Source: Labilithrix sp.
GTDB lineage: Bacteria > Myxococcota_A > Polyangia > Polyangiales > Polyangiaceae
Length of the DNA: 64,000 nucleotides
Assembly: GCA_019637175.1 (NCBI GenBank)
Contig: JAHBWD010000007.1
Coordinates: 124,001-188,000 of the forward strand
Reading direction: 5' to 3'
The stretch's first letter is position 1. Each line of letters opens with the position of its first letter. A program made the position numbers and the translations under genes. The notes beneath the pieces are model-generated. The model did no database searches. It worked only from the letters and a program-made list of their open reading frames with translations, and was not told the origin of the DNA. Below are positions 30,494 to 38,588 of the stretch, in pieces.

Positions 30494-32092
30494 ATGAGCT
30501 CCGCACCCGACGAGAAGCCCGAAGGCGAGGAGGCCGCGCGTCCGGCGGCTCCGGCGCCGCCTTCGTCGGGCGCGGCGCGTCCTGCGCGGCCGCCTTCGCC
30601 CGGGCGCTACTCGATGTCGACCGAGGGTTCGACCGAGGTCGCCGCCGTGCGCATCGATTCGACGCGGATGCCCGCGGTGCACGCGTCGTCGCCGCCCGCG
30701 TCGAAGCCCGCGCGCGCGCCGGGCGCGGCTCCTCCTTTGCCAGCGCCTCCGCCGCTGCCCGCGGGCGCGCGCGCGAAGACGGCGCCGATGCCGGGCCGGC
30801 CGCCTCCGCTGCCCACGCCTCCGCCGTCGAGCCGTCGCGGGCCTCCGCCGCCGCCGCCGTCGAGCGAGCCGAACGCGAGAGCGGTCGCGCCGCCGGCTCC
30901 GCCGGCGCCGTCGTCGCCGAGCTCGGTCCGGCGCTCGACGCTCTCGTTCACGAGCGAGCCTCCGCCTCAGTCGCAGCCGCCCTCGAAGGGCACCGGCGCG
31001 GCGGCGCTCGCGAGCGCGCGGCCGCCGAGCATGCCGCCGCCGAGCCCCGGCGCGGCGGGCACGCCGAGCGTGCGGCCCGGATCGTTGCGACCGCCTCCGC
31101 CGCCGAAGCGCGAGTCGCGACCGCCGACGTTCGAGGGCTTCGACGAGGGATCGATCGCGTTCGCGTTCGACGCGCTGATGTCGGAGGGAACCGCCGGCGA
31201 GCCTGCGCGCGCCGAGGTCGATCTCGCGCCGGTGCGCGAGCTCTTCGCCGAGCTCGCGGCGAACCACATGAGGCACGTGCGCGACTTCATGATCGACGTG
31301 AAGTGGGGTGAGGCGCCGCGCGAGTGGATCGACATCTGCGTGCCTGCGGTCGTCTCGCTGCGCCGCGCCGCCGATCGGCTCGGGCTCGGCGAGCTCGCGA
31401 TCGGCCTCGAGATGTTCGGCGCCGAGCTCGACGGCGCGTCGCCCGCGAACCTCGAGGCCCCGGGTGAAGGCGCGTCGCGCGCGATCGAGGGCGCGCACAA
31501 GGATCGACTGCTCGAGAGCTACGAAGGGCTGGTGACGCTGCTCCCGCAGGCGTTCGCGCTCGACCGCGACAAGTCGCAGCGCGAGGCCGTGATCATCCAG
31601 TCGCTCTGCTTGTCGGTGCCCGACGTGCGGAAGGTCACGATCGACAAGCTCCACGCCGCCGGGCTCACGAGCCTCTCGGTGCTCTTCGAGGCCAAGCCGG
31701 CGGAGGTCGCGCAGGTCGCGGGCATCCCCGAGGAGGTGGCCGTGCGCATCGTCGAGCGCTTCCAGGCCTACCGCCGCGAGCTCCAGAACGCGTCGCCGCA
31801 AGACGCGCGCGCGGCCGAGCGCGAGAAGCTGGCGACGCTCACCGCGCAGCTCCGCGAGCAGCACGACGGCTACGAAGAGGCCGCGGGCGGCTGGTCGCCC
31901 GACGCGAAGGCGAAGAAGCGCGATCTGTTCCGCGCGCGCGAGGAGACGTGGCTCGAGATCAGCCTCCTGCTCGCGCGCTTCGGCGAGGTGGATCGCCTAC
32001 AAGGGATCGAGAAGGTTCCGTTCGCCCAGCGGATCGCGCAGCTCACCGAGTACCTCGAAGAGGCCCGCGACAAGTACCGTACGGAGGGCTGA
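30494..32092 (+). CDS. Pro-rich protein with helix-hairpin-helix domain
   Basis: A 532-residue protein with no signal peptide. Residues 1-~200 are low complexity, rich in Pro, Ala and Ser and probably disordered. The folded part starts near 205 with helical segments (LAPVRELFAELAANHMRHVR, VVSLRRAADRLGLGELAIGL) in a bundle that loosely recalls an HPt fold. A helix-hairpin-helix motif follows (IDKLHAAGLTSLSVLFEAKP, then VAGIPEEVAVRIVERF at about 385-425), of the type that binds DNA or nucleotides. The C-terminal ~100 residues are a coiled coil (ERFQAYRRELQNASPQ onward). Start ATG 30494 is chosen over in-frame starts farther upstream that would run through the divergent gene. Function unknown. 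Confidence 0.75.
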   Translation: MSSAPDEKPEGEEAARPAAPAPPSSGAARPARPPSPGRYSMSTEGSTEVAAVRIDSTRMPAVHASSPPASKPARAPGAAPPLPAPPPLPAGARAKTAPMPGRPPPLPTPPPSSRRGPPPPPPSSEPNARAVAPPAPPAPSSPSSVRRSTLSFTSEPPPQSQPPSKGTGAAALASARPPSMPPPSPGAAGTPSVRPGSLRPPPPPKRESRPPTFEGFDEGSIAFAFDALMSEGTAGEPARAEVDLAPVRELFAELAANHMRHVRDFMIDVKWGEAPREWIDICVPAVVSLRRAADRLGLGELAIGLEMFGAELDGASPANLEAPGEGASRAIEGAHKDRLLESYEGLVTLLPQAFALDRDKSQREAVIIQSLCLSVPDVRKVTIDKLHAAGLTSLSVLFEAKPAEVAQVAGIPEEVAVRIVERFQAYRRELQNASPQDARAAEREKLATLTAQLREQHDGYEEAAGGWSPDAKAKKRDLFRAREETWLEISLLLARFGEVDRLQGIEKVPFAQRIAQLTEYLEEARDKYRTEG

Positions 32093-32207
32093 CCGCCTCC
32101 CGCGCGGCCAAGCCCCGAAGGTCATGGACTGGCCGCCTCGAGAGCCGCTACACTGCGGCTTCACTCCTCGCTTCAAACATCGAAACGTCGTGTGACGGGA
32201 GACACTC
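32093..32207. promoter_or_regulatory. Short intergenic region before pentapeptide-repeat gene
   Basis: 115 bases between two plus-strand genes. A relatively A/T-rich stretch (TTCAAACATCGAAACG, about 32172-32187) could be promoter DNA. Nothing else is evident. Confidence 0.25.
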
Positions 32208-33488
32208 ATGGCCGAGCTCGCGCCGGACGCGGTCGTCAGCAAAGTGAAGCGCGGTGAGAAGATCGACCGCGCGGATCTGTCCGGGATCAACCTCGCCAAC
32301 GCGGTGCTCGAAGGAGCGAGCTTCCGCCGCTGCGACATGGTCGGAGCGAACCTCGAAGGCGCGCGCCTTCGAAACGCGAACCTGAAGAGCGCGAACCTCT
32401 GCGAGGCGTTCCTCTCGGGCGCCGATCTCCGCGACGCCAACCTCGACAACGCCGATCTCGAGGGCGCGAACCTCCAGCGAACGCTCCTCGCGGGCGCGAA
32501 CCTGTCGCGCGCGAACCTCGAAGGCGCCAACCTCCAGGGCGCGAACCTGGCGGGCGCGCGCCTCACGCACGCGCAGCTCGATCTCGCGAACCTCGGCGGC
32601 GCCGACGCGGCCGGCGCCGTCCTCACGCACGCCGATCTCGGCGAGTGTTACCTCGGCGGCATCAAGATGATGAAGTCCGAGCTGACGAACGCGAACCTCT
32701 CGGACTCGAACCTCGAAGACGCCGACTTCACCGGCGCGACGCTGGCCGACGCGCAGCTCCGCGCCGTGAAGGCGCGCGGCCTCAAGCTCGTCGGCGCGGT
32801 GCTCACGAAGGCCGACCTGACGAAGGCGAACCTCTCGGGGGCCGATCTCACGAACGCCGATCTGCGCAACGCGACGCTCTCCGAGGCGAAGCTCGAAGGC
32901 GCGAACCTCACCGGCGCGAAGGTGCACGGTCTCCTCGCCAAGGGCGCGCAGATCAACGGCATCAAGGCCGACTGGCTCGACAACAGCCCCAACGCCGACG
33001 GCTCGGTGCGCGTGCCGCCGACGCAGATCGCGGCGCTCCTGTCGGGCACGGCGCCCGCGCGCTCTTCGGCCGAGGATCGCGGCAGCCGCCGCTACTTCGG
33101 CCGCGGCGACGTGCTCCGCAACGCGAGCCTCCAGTTCGACGAGGGCGCGACGGTGGAGATCGAGAGCCTCTTCGAGCAGTGCACGATCGCGCTCGGGCGC
33201 GGCACGGAGCTCGTGATCGGATCCGACGGCGTCCTCCATGGCTGCCAGATCACCGGCGCCGGCAACATCACGATCAACGGCAAGTTCTTCGAGAAGACCG
33301 AGGGGAAGACGGCGGGGAGGGCCGGCATCATCGGCGCCCATCAGCTCGTCGTGACGTCGACGGGCGCGCTCGTCGGTGCGGTGCAGCAGCATGCCGATCT
33401 CACGCGCTTCGCGTTCGAGCCGGGCTGCCAGCTGCGGATGAAGATTTCCACGGCCGGCAACGGCAACGGCAGCAAGGGCAAGCGGTGA
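32208..33488 (+). CDS. Pentapeptide-repeat protein with C-terminal bactofilin-like segment
   Basis: A 426-residue protein. Residues ~20-250 consist of more than 30 pentapeptide repeats of A-(N/D)-L-x-x type (LEGANLQRTLLAGANLSRAN, LEDADFTGATLADAQ), which fold into a right-handed quadrilateral beta-helix. A linker follows. Residues ~290-420 have short alternating hydrophobic strands (ATVEIESLFEQCTIALGRG, VLHGCQITGAGNITING) that resemble a beta-helix of the bactofilin type. No signal or transmembrane segment is visible. The next gene, 52 bases downstream, is a bactofilin, so the pair may form a joint cytoskeletal or scaffold assembly. The gene is complete and starts at ATG 32208. Confidence 0.85.
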   Translation: MAELAPDAVVSKVKRGEKIDRADLSGINLANAVLEGASFRRCDMVGANLEGARLRNANLKSANLCEAFLSGADLRDANLDNADLEGANLQRTLLAGANLSRANLEGANLQGANLAGARLTHAQLDLANLGGADAAGAVLTHADLGECYLGGIKMMKSELTNANLSDSNLEDADFTGATLADAQLRAVKARGLKLVGAVLTKADLTKANLSGADLTNADLRNATLSEAKLEGANLTGAKVHGLLAKGAQINGIKADWLDNSPNADGSVRVPPTQIAALLSGTAPARSSAEDRGSRRYFGRGDVLRNASLQFDEGATVEIESLFEQCTIALGRGTELVIGSDGVLHGCQITGAGNITINGKFFEKTEGKTAGRAGIIGAHQLVVTSTGALVGAVQQHADLTRFAFEPGCQLRMKISTAGNGNGSKGKR

Positions 33489-33540
33489 ACGGACTCTGCG
33501 GGCGGCCGCGCCACGCGTACTCGAGCACACAGGAGCGACA

Positions 33541-33972
33541 ATGAGCGATCTGAAGAACCCCGGCGCAACCGAGAAACGAACGTTGGTCGAGGAGGGCACC
33601 ACGTTCAAGGGCTCGCTCACCTCGACGTGCCCCATCCTGGTGAAGGGAACGATCAGCGGCGACGTCGAGGCGCCGTCGCTCACCATCGCCGGCAGCGGCG
33701 CCGTCTCCGGCAAGGTGAAGGCGGGCGAGCTGAAGAGCGAAGGTGAGCTCTCGGGCGAGGTCGACGTCGACAAGGTCGTCCTCTCCGGCGCCGTGAAAGA
33801 CAACACCGTCATTCGCGCGAAGGCGCTCGAGGTGAAGCTCGCCGTCACCGGATCGAAGATGCAGGTCGTCTTCGGCGAGGTGCAGCTCGACATCGGCGAC
33901 AAGCCCTCGCTCGAGAAGGTCGAAGGCAAGGGCGAGAACGGCAAGAGCGTTCCGCCTCCCGCCGAGAGCTGA
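33541..33972 (+). CDS. Bactofilin (polymer-forming cytoskeletal protein)
   Basis: A 143-residue bactofilin. The core of about 90 residues reads LVEEGTTFKGSLTSTCPILV, KGTISGDVEAPSLTIAGSGA, then GKVKAGELKSEGELSGEVD and LSGAVKDNTVIRAKALEVKL. The repeated G-x-(I/V)-x-G-(D/E)-V pattern is the right-handed beta-helix of this family. Short disordered ends flank it, the last rich in Lys, Gly and Pro. Bactofilins polymerise without nucleotide into cytoskeletal filaments that position other proteins. AGGAG shortly precedes the ATG. It lies after the pentapeptide-repeat gene, probably in the same transcript. Confidence 0.93.
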   Translation: MSDLKNPGATEKRTLVEEGTTFKGSLTSTCPILVKGTISGDVEAPSLTIAGSGAVSGKVKAGELKSEGELSGEVDVDKVVLSGAVKDNTVIRAKALEVKLAVTGSKMQVVFGEVQLDIGDKPSLEKVEGKGENGKSVPPPAES

Positions 33973-33990
33973 GCGCTCGTCCGCGAGCGC
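33973..33990. terminator. Small hairpin after bactofilin gene
   Basis: Seven-base arms (GCGCTCG and CGAGCGC) with a TCCG loop immediately follow the bactofilin stop and precede the stop of the convergent MoxR gene by 5 bases. No T-run. A shared terminator is plausible. Confidence 0.45.
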
Positions 33991-33995
33991 CGGAG

Positions 33996-34943
33996 CTACA
34001 GCCCGAGCTTGCCGAGATCCGCCTCGACCTTGCGGCGATCTTCTTCGTGCTTGAGGAGAACGCCGAGCGTCGACGACGCGAGCTCCTTGTCGAGCGCGCT
34101 GGCGCCGAGGAGGATGAGCGCGCGCGCCCAGTCGATCGTCTCCGCGATCGACGGCGCCTTGCGGAGCTCGAGCGCGCGCACGCCGTGGACGAAGCCGACG
34201 AGCGCCTCGGCGAGCCCCTTGGCGATGCCCGGCACGCGGAGCTCGAGGATGGCGATCTCCCGTGAGGGCGGGGGATAGTCGAGGAAGGCGTGAAGGCAAC
34301 GACGGCGGAGCGCGTCGGTCATGTCGCGCGTCCCGTTGGTCGTGAGGATGACGAGGGGTGGGTGCGTCGCCTTCACCGTGCCGAGCTCGGGGATCGTGAT
34401 CTGCTGCTCGGCGAGGATCTCGAGGAGGAAGGCCTCGAACTCCGGATCGGCGCGGTCGACCTCGTCGACGAGGAGCACCGCCGGTGTCTCGCTCTCGAGC
34501 GCGGCGAGCAAGGGGCGCGAGATCAGGAAGCGCTTACTGAAGAAGGCCGTCTCCGCGCCGGCGACGCGGTCGGCCGCCTCGGCGATCGACGGGGCGCCGT
34601 CCGTCTGGGCGAGCGCTGCGTCGCGCAAGAGCTGCGTGTAGAGCATCTGCTTGGCGTAGTCCCACTCGTAGAGGGCCTTCGCCTCGTCGAGCCCCTCGTA
34701 ACACTGGAGGCGCACGAGCGGCCGCCCGAGGGTCTCGGCGAGGGCGCGCGCGAGGTCGGTCTTTCCCACGCCCGCGGGCCCTTCGACGAGCAGAGGCCTC
34801 CCGAGCTCGAGCGCGAGCCAGGCCGACAGCGCCGTCTTCGTGTCGGCGATGTATGTGCGCCCGAGCGCGTTCGCCAGCGCGGTCGGCGACGAACCCGACG
34901 ATGCCGAGGGAGCCGAGGCGGCCGAGGACGAACGCTCACCCAT
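33996..34943 (-). CDS. MoxR-family AAA+ ATPase
   Basis: A 315-residue AAA+ protein. Walker A is VEGPAGVGKTDLARALAETL (about residues 50-70). Walker B is AVLLVDEVDRADPEFEAFLLE and sensor 1 is LVILTTNGTRD. The YLRLQCYEGLDEAKALYEW-like segment (VRLQCYEGLDEAKALYEWD) and C-terminal lid ETIDWARALILLGA are those of MoxR enzymes, which work as chaperones that load cofactors or remodel vWA proteins. A vWA partner is not adjacent; the closest is the VIT/vWA protein at 3928. ATG 34943 was chosen over GTG 34949. A Ser/Ala-rich N-terminus of ~20 residues is likely disordered. Confidence 0.92.
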   Translation of the reverse strand: MGERSSSAASAPSASSGSSPTALANALGRTYIADTKTALSAWLALELGRPLLVEGPAGVGKTDLARALAETLGRPLVRLQCYEGLDEAKALYEWDYAKQMLYTQLLRDAALAQTDGAPSIAEAADRVAGAETAFFSKRFLISRPLLAALESETPAVLLVDEVDRADPEFEAFLLEILAEQQITIPELGTVKATHPPLVILTTNGTRDMTDALRRRCLHAFLDYPPPSREIAILELRVPGIAKGLAEALVGFVHGVRALELRKAPSIAETIDWARALILLGASALDKELASSTLGVLLKHEEDRRKVEADLGKLGL

Positions 34944-35004
34944 CCGCACTCGCTATAGCCGGCAACCACCCCGTTTTCCACATGGTCTGATAGCTTAGAA
35001 GGTG

Positions 35005-36264
35005 ATGTCCGATCGGGACGACTTGCTTCGCATCGACGGAACGGGTGCGGTGCACCCGGTCGGTCGTGCAGCAAGCCAGCAGCTTCGCCCGAGGGCGGGC
35101 GAATGGCGACTGATCCCGAGCCCGAAGGAGCTGATCGTCGCGCGGAGCATGACCGGCGGCGACGCCGTCTTGAAGCTCGCCGGGGAGATCCGCACGCCGG
35201 GCGCGCTCTGCGACATCGTCGCTCTCGCCGCCCAATCGGGCTGGAAGGGCGAGCTCATCTTGCTCGCCGAGGCCGGCAATCGATCCTTCTACTTCGACAG
35301 CGGGACGATCATCGGCGCGTCGACCACGGTGCCGGAAGAGCGCCTCGGTGAGACGCTCTATCGCTTCGGCGAGATCAACCGCGAGCAGCTCGAGACGATC
35401 GTCCGCGCGGCCGGGGAGACGGGCAAGCGCTTCGGCGAAGCCGCGGTCGAGACCGGCATCGTCGGCGCCGAGACGCTCTTCGCGATGATCGCGCGTCAGG
35501 TGGAGGAGGTGTTCTTCTCCGCCGTGCACGTGAGCGAGGGCGCGTTCTACTTCTTCGATCGCTTCGACGAGAAGCACATCATCCGGCGCCACAACATGAA
35601 CGCGAGCGGCCTCTTGATGGAGGCTGCGCGGCGCATGGATGAGATGCGCTTTTTCCGGGAAAAGATCCCGAACGACACGTACATTCCGGTCCCTGTACCA
35701 GGGAAGAAGCCGGTAGAAGATCTCGCGAGCGTCTTCGATCAGTGTGACTCGAAGAAGAGCATCGCGGATATCGGACGCGCGACGGGTCAGCTCGAGTTCG
35801 AGGTGACTCGCTCCGTGTTCCAACTCGTCTCGAGCGGCTGTGTGTTCATGGTCGCGCCTCGACCCCGTGGGCCCGAGGCCATCGTCGAGACATTCAATCC
35901 TGCGCTCGCTGCCATCCACGAGCGTTGTGATACCGCAGGGAAGGGGGCGGATCTGCGAGACGGACTCGGCCGTTTCGCGACTGGTGGTGGTGTTTACGAT
36001 CCTTTGTTCATGGGGGCGGGACCCTTGCAAGATGGCACGTTGAAACCAGATCGGATCGGCCGGAACATCGCCGCGCTCGCGGGCGATGATCCGGACGCAT
36101 GGCTGGTCGAGCTGATGAACGACTACGTCGGATTCGCGCTCTTCCAGGCGGAGTCGATCCTGTCACGTGAGGCCCAAGCGACGCTCTTGGCCGACGTGAT
36201 GGAAATCCTGAAACCGCTGCGCCCGCTGATCGACGCGGGACCGCGGTCGCGAGGTGCCGCGTGA
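35005..36264 (+). CDS. DUF4388/PATAN-type domain protein
   Basis: A 419-residue cytoplasmic protein. Residues ~50-150 match the PATAN (DUF4388) type: LAGEIRTPGALCDIVALAAQ, SGWKGELILLAEAGNRSFYF, and the acidic GTIIGAS turn. The following segment (RLGETLYRFGEINREQLETI) is the usual helical partner. A second, more diverged unit may lie at residues ~230-290 (KSIADIGRATGQLEFEVTRS). Such proteins are common in myxobacteria, where they associate with signalling, motility and gene regulation. GTG 35002 is an alternative start. The stop overlaps the start of the TetR gene by 4 bases (GTGA), so the two are translationally coupled. Confidence 0.8.
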   Translation: MSDRDDLLRIDGTGAVHPVGRAASQQLRPRAGEWRLIPSPKELIVARSMTGGDAVLKLAGEIRTPGALCDIVALAAQSGWKGELILLAEAGNRSFYFDSGTIIGASTTVPEERLGETLYRFGEINREQLETIVRAAGETGKRFGEAAVETGIVGAETLFAMIARQVEEVFFSAVHVSEGAFYFFDRFDEKHIIRRHNMNASGLLMEAARRMDEMRFFREKIPNDTYIPVPVPGKKPVEDLASVFDQCDSKKSIADIGRATGQLEFEVTRSVFQLVSSGCVFMVAPRPRGPEAIVETFNPALAAIHERCDTAGKGADLRDGLGRFATGGGVYDPLFMGAGPLQDGTLKPDRIGRNIAALAGDDPDAWLVELMNDYVGFALFQAESILSREAQATLLADVMEILKPLRPLIDAGPRSRGAA

Positions 36265-37001
36265 GCACCGCGAACGGCAAATCGAGTCACCCTCCGACCG
36301 CGAGATCGAGCAAGCCACCTCGGCTGCCGAGCTCCGCGCCGGCGGCGACGCGAAAACGAAAACGACTCCGCAAGGAGGAGATCATCCTCGAGGCCACGCG
36401 GCTCTTCGCCGAGAGAGGCTACGAGGGTGCGAGCATGGGCGATCTGGCCGAGCGCGTGGGGCTCCGCAAGGCGTCGCTCTTCCATCACTTCCCGAGCAAG
36501 GACGTGCTGTACGCGACCGTGCTCTTGCAGCTGGTGGAAAGCGTGAGGGTGGCGATCGTGGGCGCGGCAGCGTCGGAGGGCTCGTTCGAGGCACGCCTCG
36601 ACGCGCTGACGGACGCGCTCACGACGACGCTCGGCAGTCAGCCCCACGCCGCGCGCCTGTTCGTGCGCGAGGCGATGGAGACCGGGCCCGCGTTCTCGCG
36701 GGCACCAGGTCAGACGGGGCCGGCGATGCGGGAGCGCCTCGGCCGAACGATCAACGACGTGCTGTCGGCGTCGCTCGAGTTCGCGCGCGCCGGGCAGCGT
36801 GAGGGGGCGTTCAATCCGGACGTCGACGCGACACAGATCATCGTGAGCCTGATCGGCATCCACTTCATGCCGTTCGCGATCGGTGAGATCGTCGAGCGCT
36901 TCACGGGCACGTCGCCGTTTCACGCGTCGTTCCTCGAGCAGCGCAAGACGGCCGTCCGGAGTCAGGTGCGCGATCTCGTCTTGGTGAAGCGCAAGACGTG
37001 A
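36261..37001 (+). CDS. TetR-family transcriptional regulator
   Basis: A 246-residue regulator. A basic disordered N-terminus (~35 residues) precedes the TetR helix-turn-helix: EEIILEATRLFAERGYEGAS, GDLAERVGLRKASLFHHFPS and KDVLYATVL. The C-terminal ligand and dimerisation domain is helical (SVRVAIVGAAASEGSF, MRERLGRTINDVLSASLEFA). Fatty-acyl or xenobiotic ligands are typical, but cannot be read here. The gene is coupled to the DUF4388-type gene by a 4-base GTGA overlap. The next gene on the opposite strand encodes an enoyl-CoA hydratase, a possible target of a TetR of the FadR type. Confidence 0.92.
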   Translation: MSTANGKSSHPPTARSSKPPRLPSSAPAATRKRKRLRKEEIILEATRLFAERGYEGASMGDLAERVGLRKASLFHHFPSKDVLYATVLLQLVESVRVAIVGAAASEGSFEARLDALTDALTTTLGSQPHAARLFVREAMETGPAFSRAPGQTGPAMRERLGRTINDVLSASLEFARAGQREGAFNPDVDATQIIVSLIGIHFMPFAIGEIVERFTGTSPFHASFLEQRKTAVRSQVRDLVLVKRKT

Positions 37002-37015
37002 CGAGACGATAGGAG

Positions 37016-37068
37016 AGAGAGGCGCGGAGCCGCGGAGAGCTTTCTTCTCTGCGCTTCAGCGCCTCTCT
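37016..37068. terminator. Long imperfect hairpin between convergent genes
   Basis: Perfect 10-base arms AGAGAGGCGC (37016-37025) and GCGCCTCTCT (37059-37068), with a nested partial stem (GCGGAGAG/CTCTGCGC, one mismatch). It lies between convergent TetR and crotonase genes and could terminate both. Confidence 0.6.
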
Positions 37069-37081
37069 TTCCGTCTCTCGT

Positions 37082-37846
37082 TCAGCGGAAGGAGCCGTGC
37101 CGGCCCTTGCCCTGGCTGAACGACGTGGCGCCGGCGAGCGCCTCGCCCGTCGCGAGCGCCGCCGCGCCGAGCTCGAGCTCGCGCGCGATCGCGCGGTCGA
37201 GCGAGAGCGCGAGCGACTCGTACGCCGACTGCCGATCGGCGCGCATCGTGGCCTGAGGAAACGCCGCGATCTCGGCGGCGAGGGCCTCGGCCGCCGCGCG
37301 AGCCTGCCCCTTCGGCACGACGCGGTTGGCGAGGCCCATCGCGAGCGCCTCGGGCGCCGCGACCGGGCGCCCGGTGAGGATCATGTCGAGCGCGCGCGAC
37401 AGACCGACGAGCCGCGGCAGGCGCACCGTGCCTCCGTCGATGAGCGGGACGCCGAAGCGGCGGCAGAAGACGCCGAAGATCGCGTCTTCCTCGACGACGC
37501 GCAGATCGCAGAGCAGCGCGAGCTCGAGGCCGCCCGCGACGGCGTGGCCGCTCACCGCGGCGACGATCGGCTTCGACAAGAGCATCCGCGAAGGTCCCAT
37601 CGGACCGTCGCCGTCGGGCTCGACCCTGTTGGGCTCGCCGCGCGCGACCGCGCCGAGATCGGCGCCCGCGCAGAACGTCCCGCCTTCGCCGAAGAGGACG
37701 CCGACGCGCGCGTCGTCGTCGGCATCGAACGCGCGGAACGCCGCCGAGAGGGCCTCGGCCGTGACGCGATCGACCGCGTTCCTCACCTCGGGTCGCGCGA
37801 GGATGATCGTCGTGACGGGGCCGCTCTTCTCGACGCGCACGGTCAT
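37082..37846 (-). CDS. Enoyl-CoA hydratase/isomerase (crotonase) family
   Basis: A 254-residue enzyme. The crotonase fold is clear: GEGGTFCAGADLGAVA (oxyanion-hole CAGADL near residue 60), KPIVAAVSGHAVAGGLELAL (near 92, second oxyanion residue Gly) and FCRRFGVPLIDGGTVRLPRL. Glu at the catalytic position after LxxL (LELALLCDLRVV) is replaced by no obvious acid, so hydratase or isomerase chemistry cannot be separated. It probably acts on an acyl-CoA in fatty-acid or related metabolism. The start is ATG 37846, at the expected distance from the fold. It is followed by a hairpin terminator and preceded by the methyltransferase gene. Confidence 0.9.
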   Translation of the reverse strand: MTVRVEKSGPVTTIILARPEVRNAVDRVTAEALSAAFRAFDADDDARVGVLFGEGGTFCAGADLGAVARGEPNRVEPDGDGPMGPSRMLLSKPIVAAVSGHAVAGGLELALLCDLRVVEEDAIFGVFCRRFGVPLIDGGTVRLPRLVGLSRALDMILTGRPVAAPEALAMGLANRVVPKGQARAAAEALAAEIAAFPQATMRADRQSAYESLALSLDRAIARELELGAAALATGEALAGATSFSQGKGRHGSFR

Positions 37847-37865
37847 GCGCGCGATGTTAGCGCAC

Positions 37866-38588
37866 TCAGGCGCGTCGCTGGACTTGATAGAGCGCGATGC
37901 CCGCGGCGACGGACGCGTTGAGCGAGTCGATCGGACCTTGCATGCCGAGCTTCACGAGCTCCGTGCACGCGCGCTTGACCGGCTTGCGCAGCCCCTTGCC
38001 CTCGGCGCCCACGACGAGCACGACCGGCCCCTCGAGCGTGACCTCTTCGATCGCGCGCTCGGCGTTCCCGTCGAGGCCGAGCACCGACGCGCCCGCGGCC
38101 TTCAGGTGCTCGATCGCGCTCGTGAGCGATCCGACGCGGCAGAGCAGCGCGTGCTCGACGGCTCCCGCCGACGCGCGGAAGGTCGCCGGCGAGAGCGGCG
38201 CAGAGTGGTGCTCGGGCCAGAGGATCGCCTTGGCCCCGAGCGCGACCGCCGAGCGGATCACCGCGCCGAAGTTCTGGGGATCTTCGATCTCGTCGAGGGC
38301 GACGACGACGGCGTGGCGGTTCTCGGCGAAGCTCTCGATGACGACGTCGAGCGGCACGAGCGCGAGATCAGGCGCGTAGGCGATCGCGCCTTGATGTCGC
38401 GCGCCCTTGGCGGCGCGATCGAGCTCTCCGCGCACGACGCGCGTGACCGGCGCGCCGCGGCCCTCGGCGAAGCGGGCGACGGCTTCGATCTGCGGTCCGC
38501 CGTCCTTCTCGACGAGCACCTTCTCGAGCCGATCGCCGTGCACGCGGATCGCTTCGCGCACGGGCTGTAGACCGGTCACGAGCCTCAT
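37866..38588 (-). CDS. TrmH/RlmB-family SPOUT RNA methyltransferase
   Basis: A 240-residue enzyme. The N-terminus MRLVTGLQPVREAIRVHGDR is the substrate-binding domain of RlmB-type proteins. The C-terminal SPOUT domain has EDPQNFGAVIRSAVALGA (about residue 105), VLVVGAEGKGLR (about 195) and MQGPIDSLNASVAAGIALYQ (motif 3 of the knot with Ser-Leu-Asn). It transfers methyl groups from S-adenosylmethionine to the 2'-OH of RNA; RlmB methylates 23S rRNA G2251. Assigning exact substrate needs more evidence. ATG 38588 overlaps the PyrF stop by 4 bases, so the two are coupled. Confidence 0.9.
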   Translation of the reverse strand: MRLVTGLQPVREAIRVHGDRLEKVLVEKDGGPQIEAVARFAEGRGAPVTRVVRGELDRAAKGARHQGAIAYAPDLALVPLDVVIESFAENRHAVVVALDEIEDPQNFGAVIRSAVALGAKAILWPEHHSAPLSPATFRASAGAVEHALLCRVGSLTSAIEHLKAAGASVLGLDGNAERAIEEVTLEGPVVLVVGAEGKGLRKPVKRACTELVKLGMQGPIDSLNASVAAGIALYQVQRRA

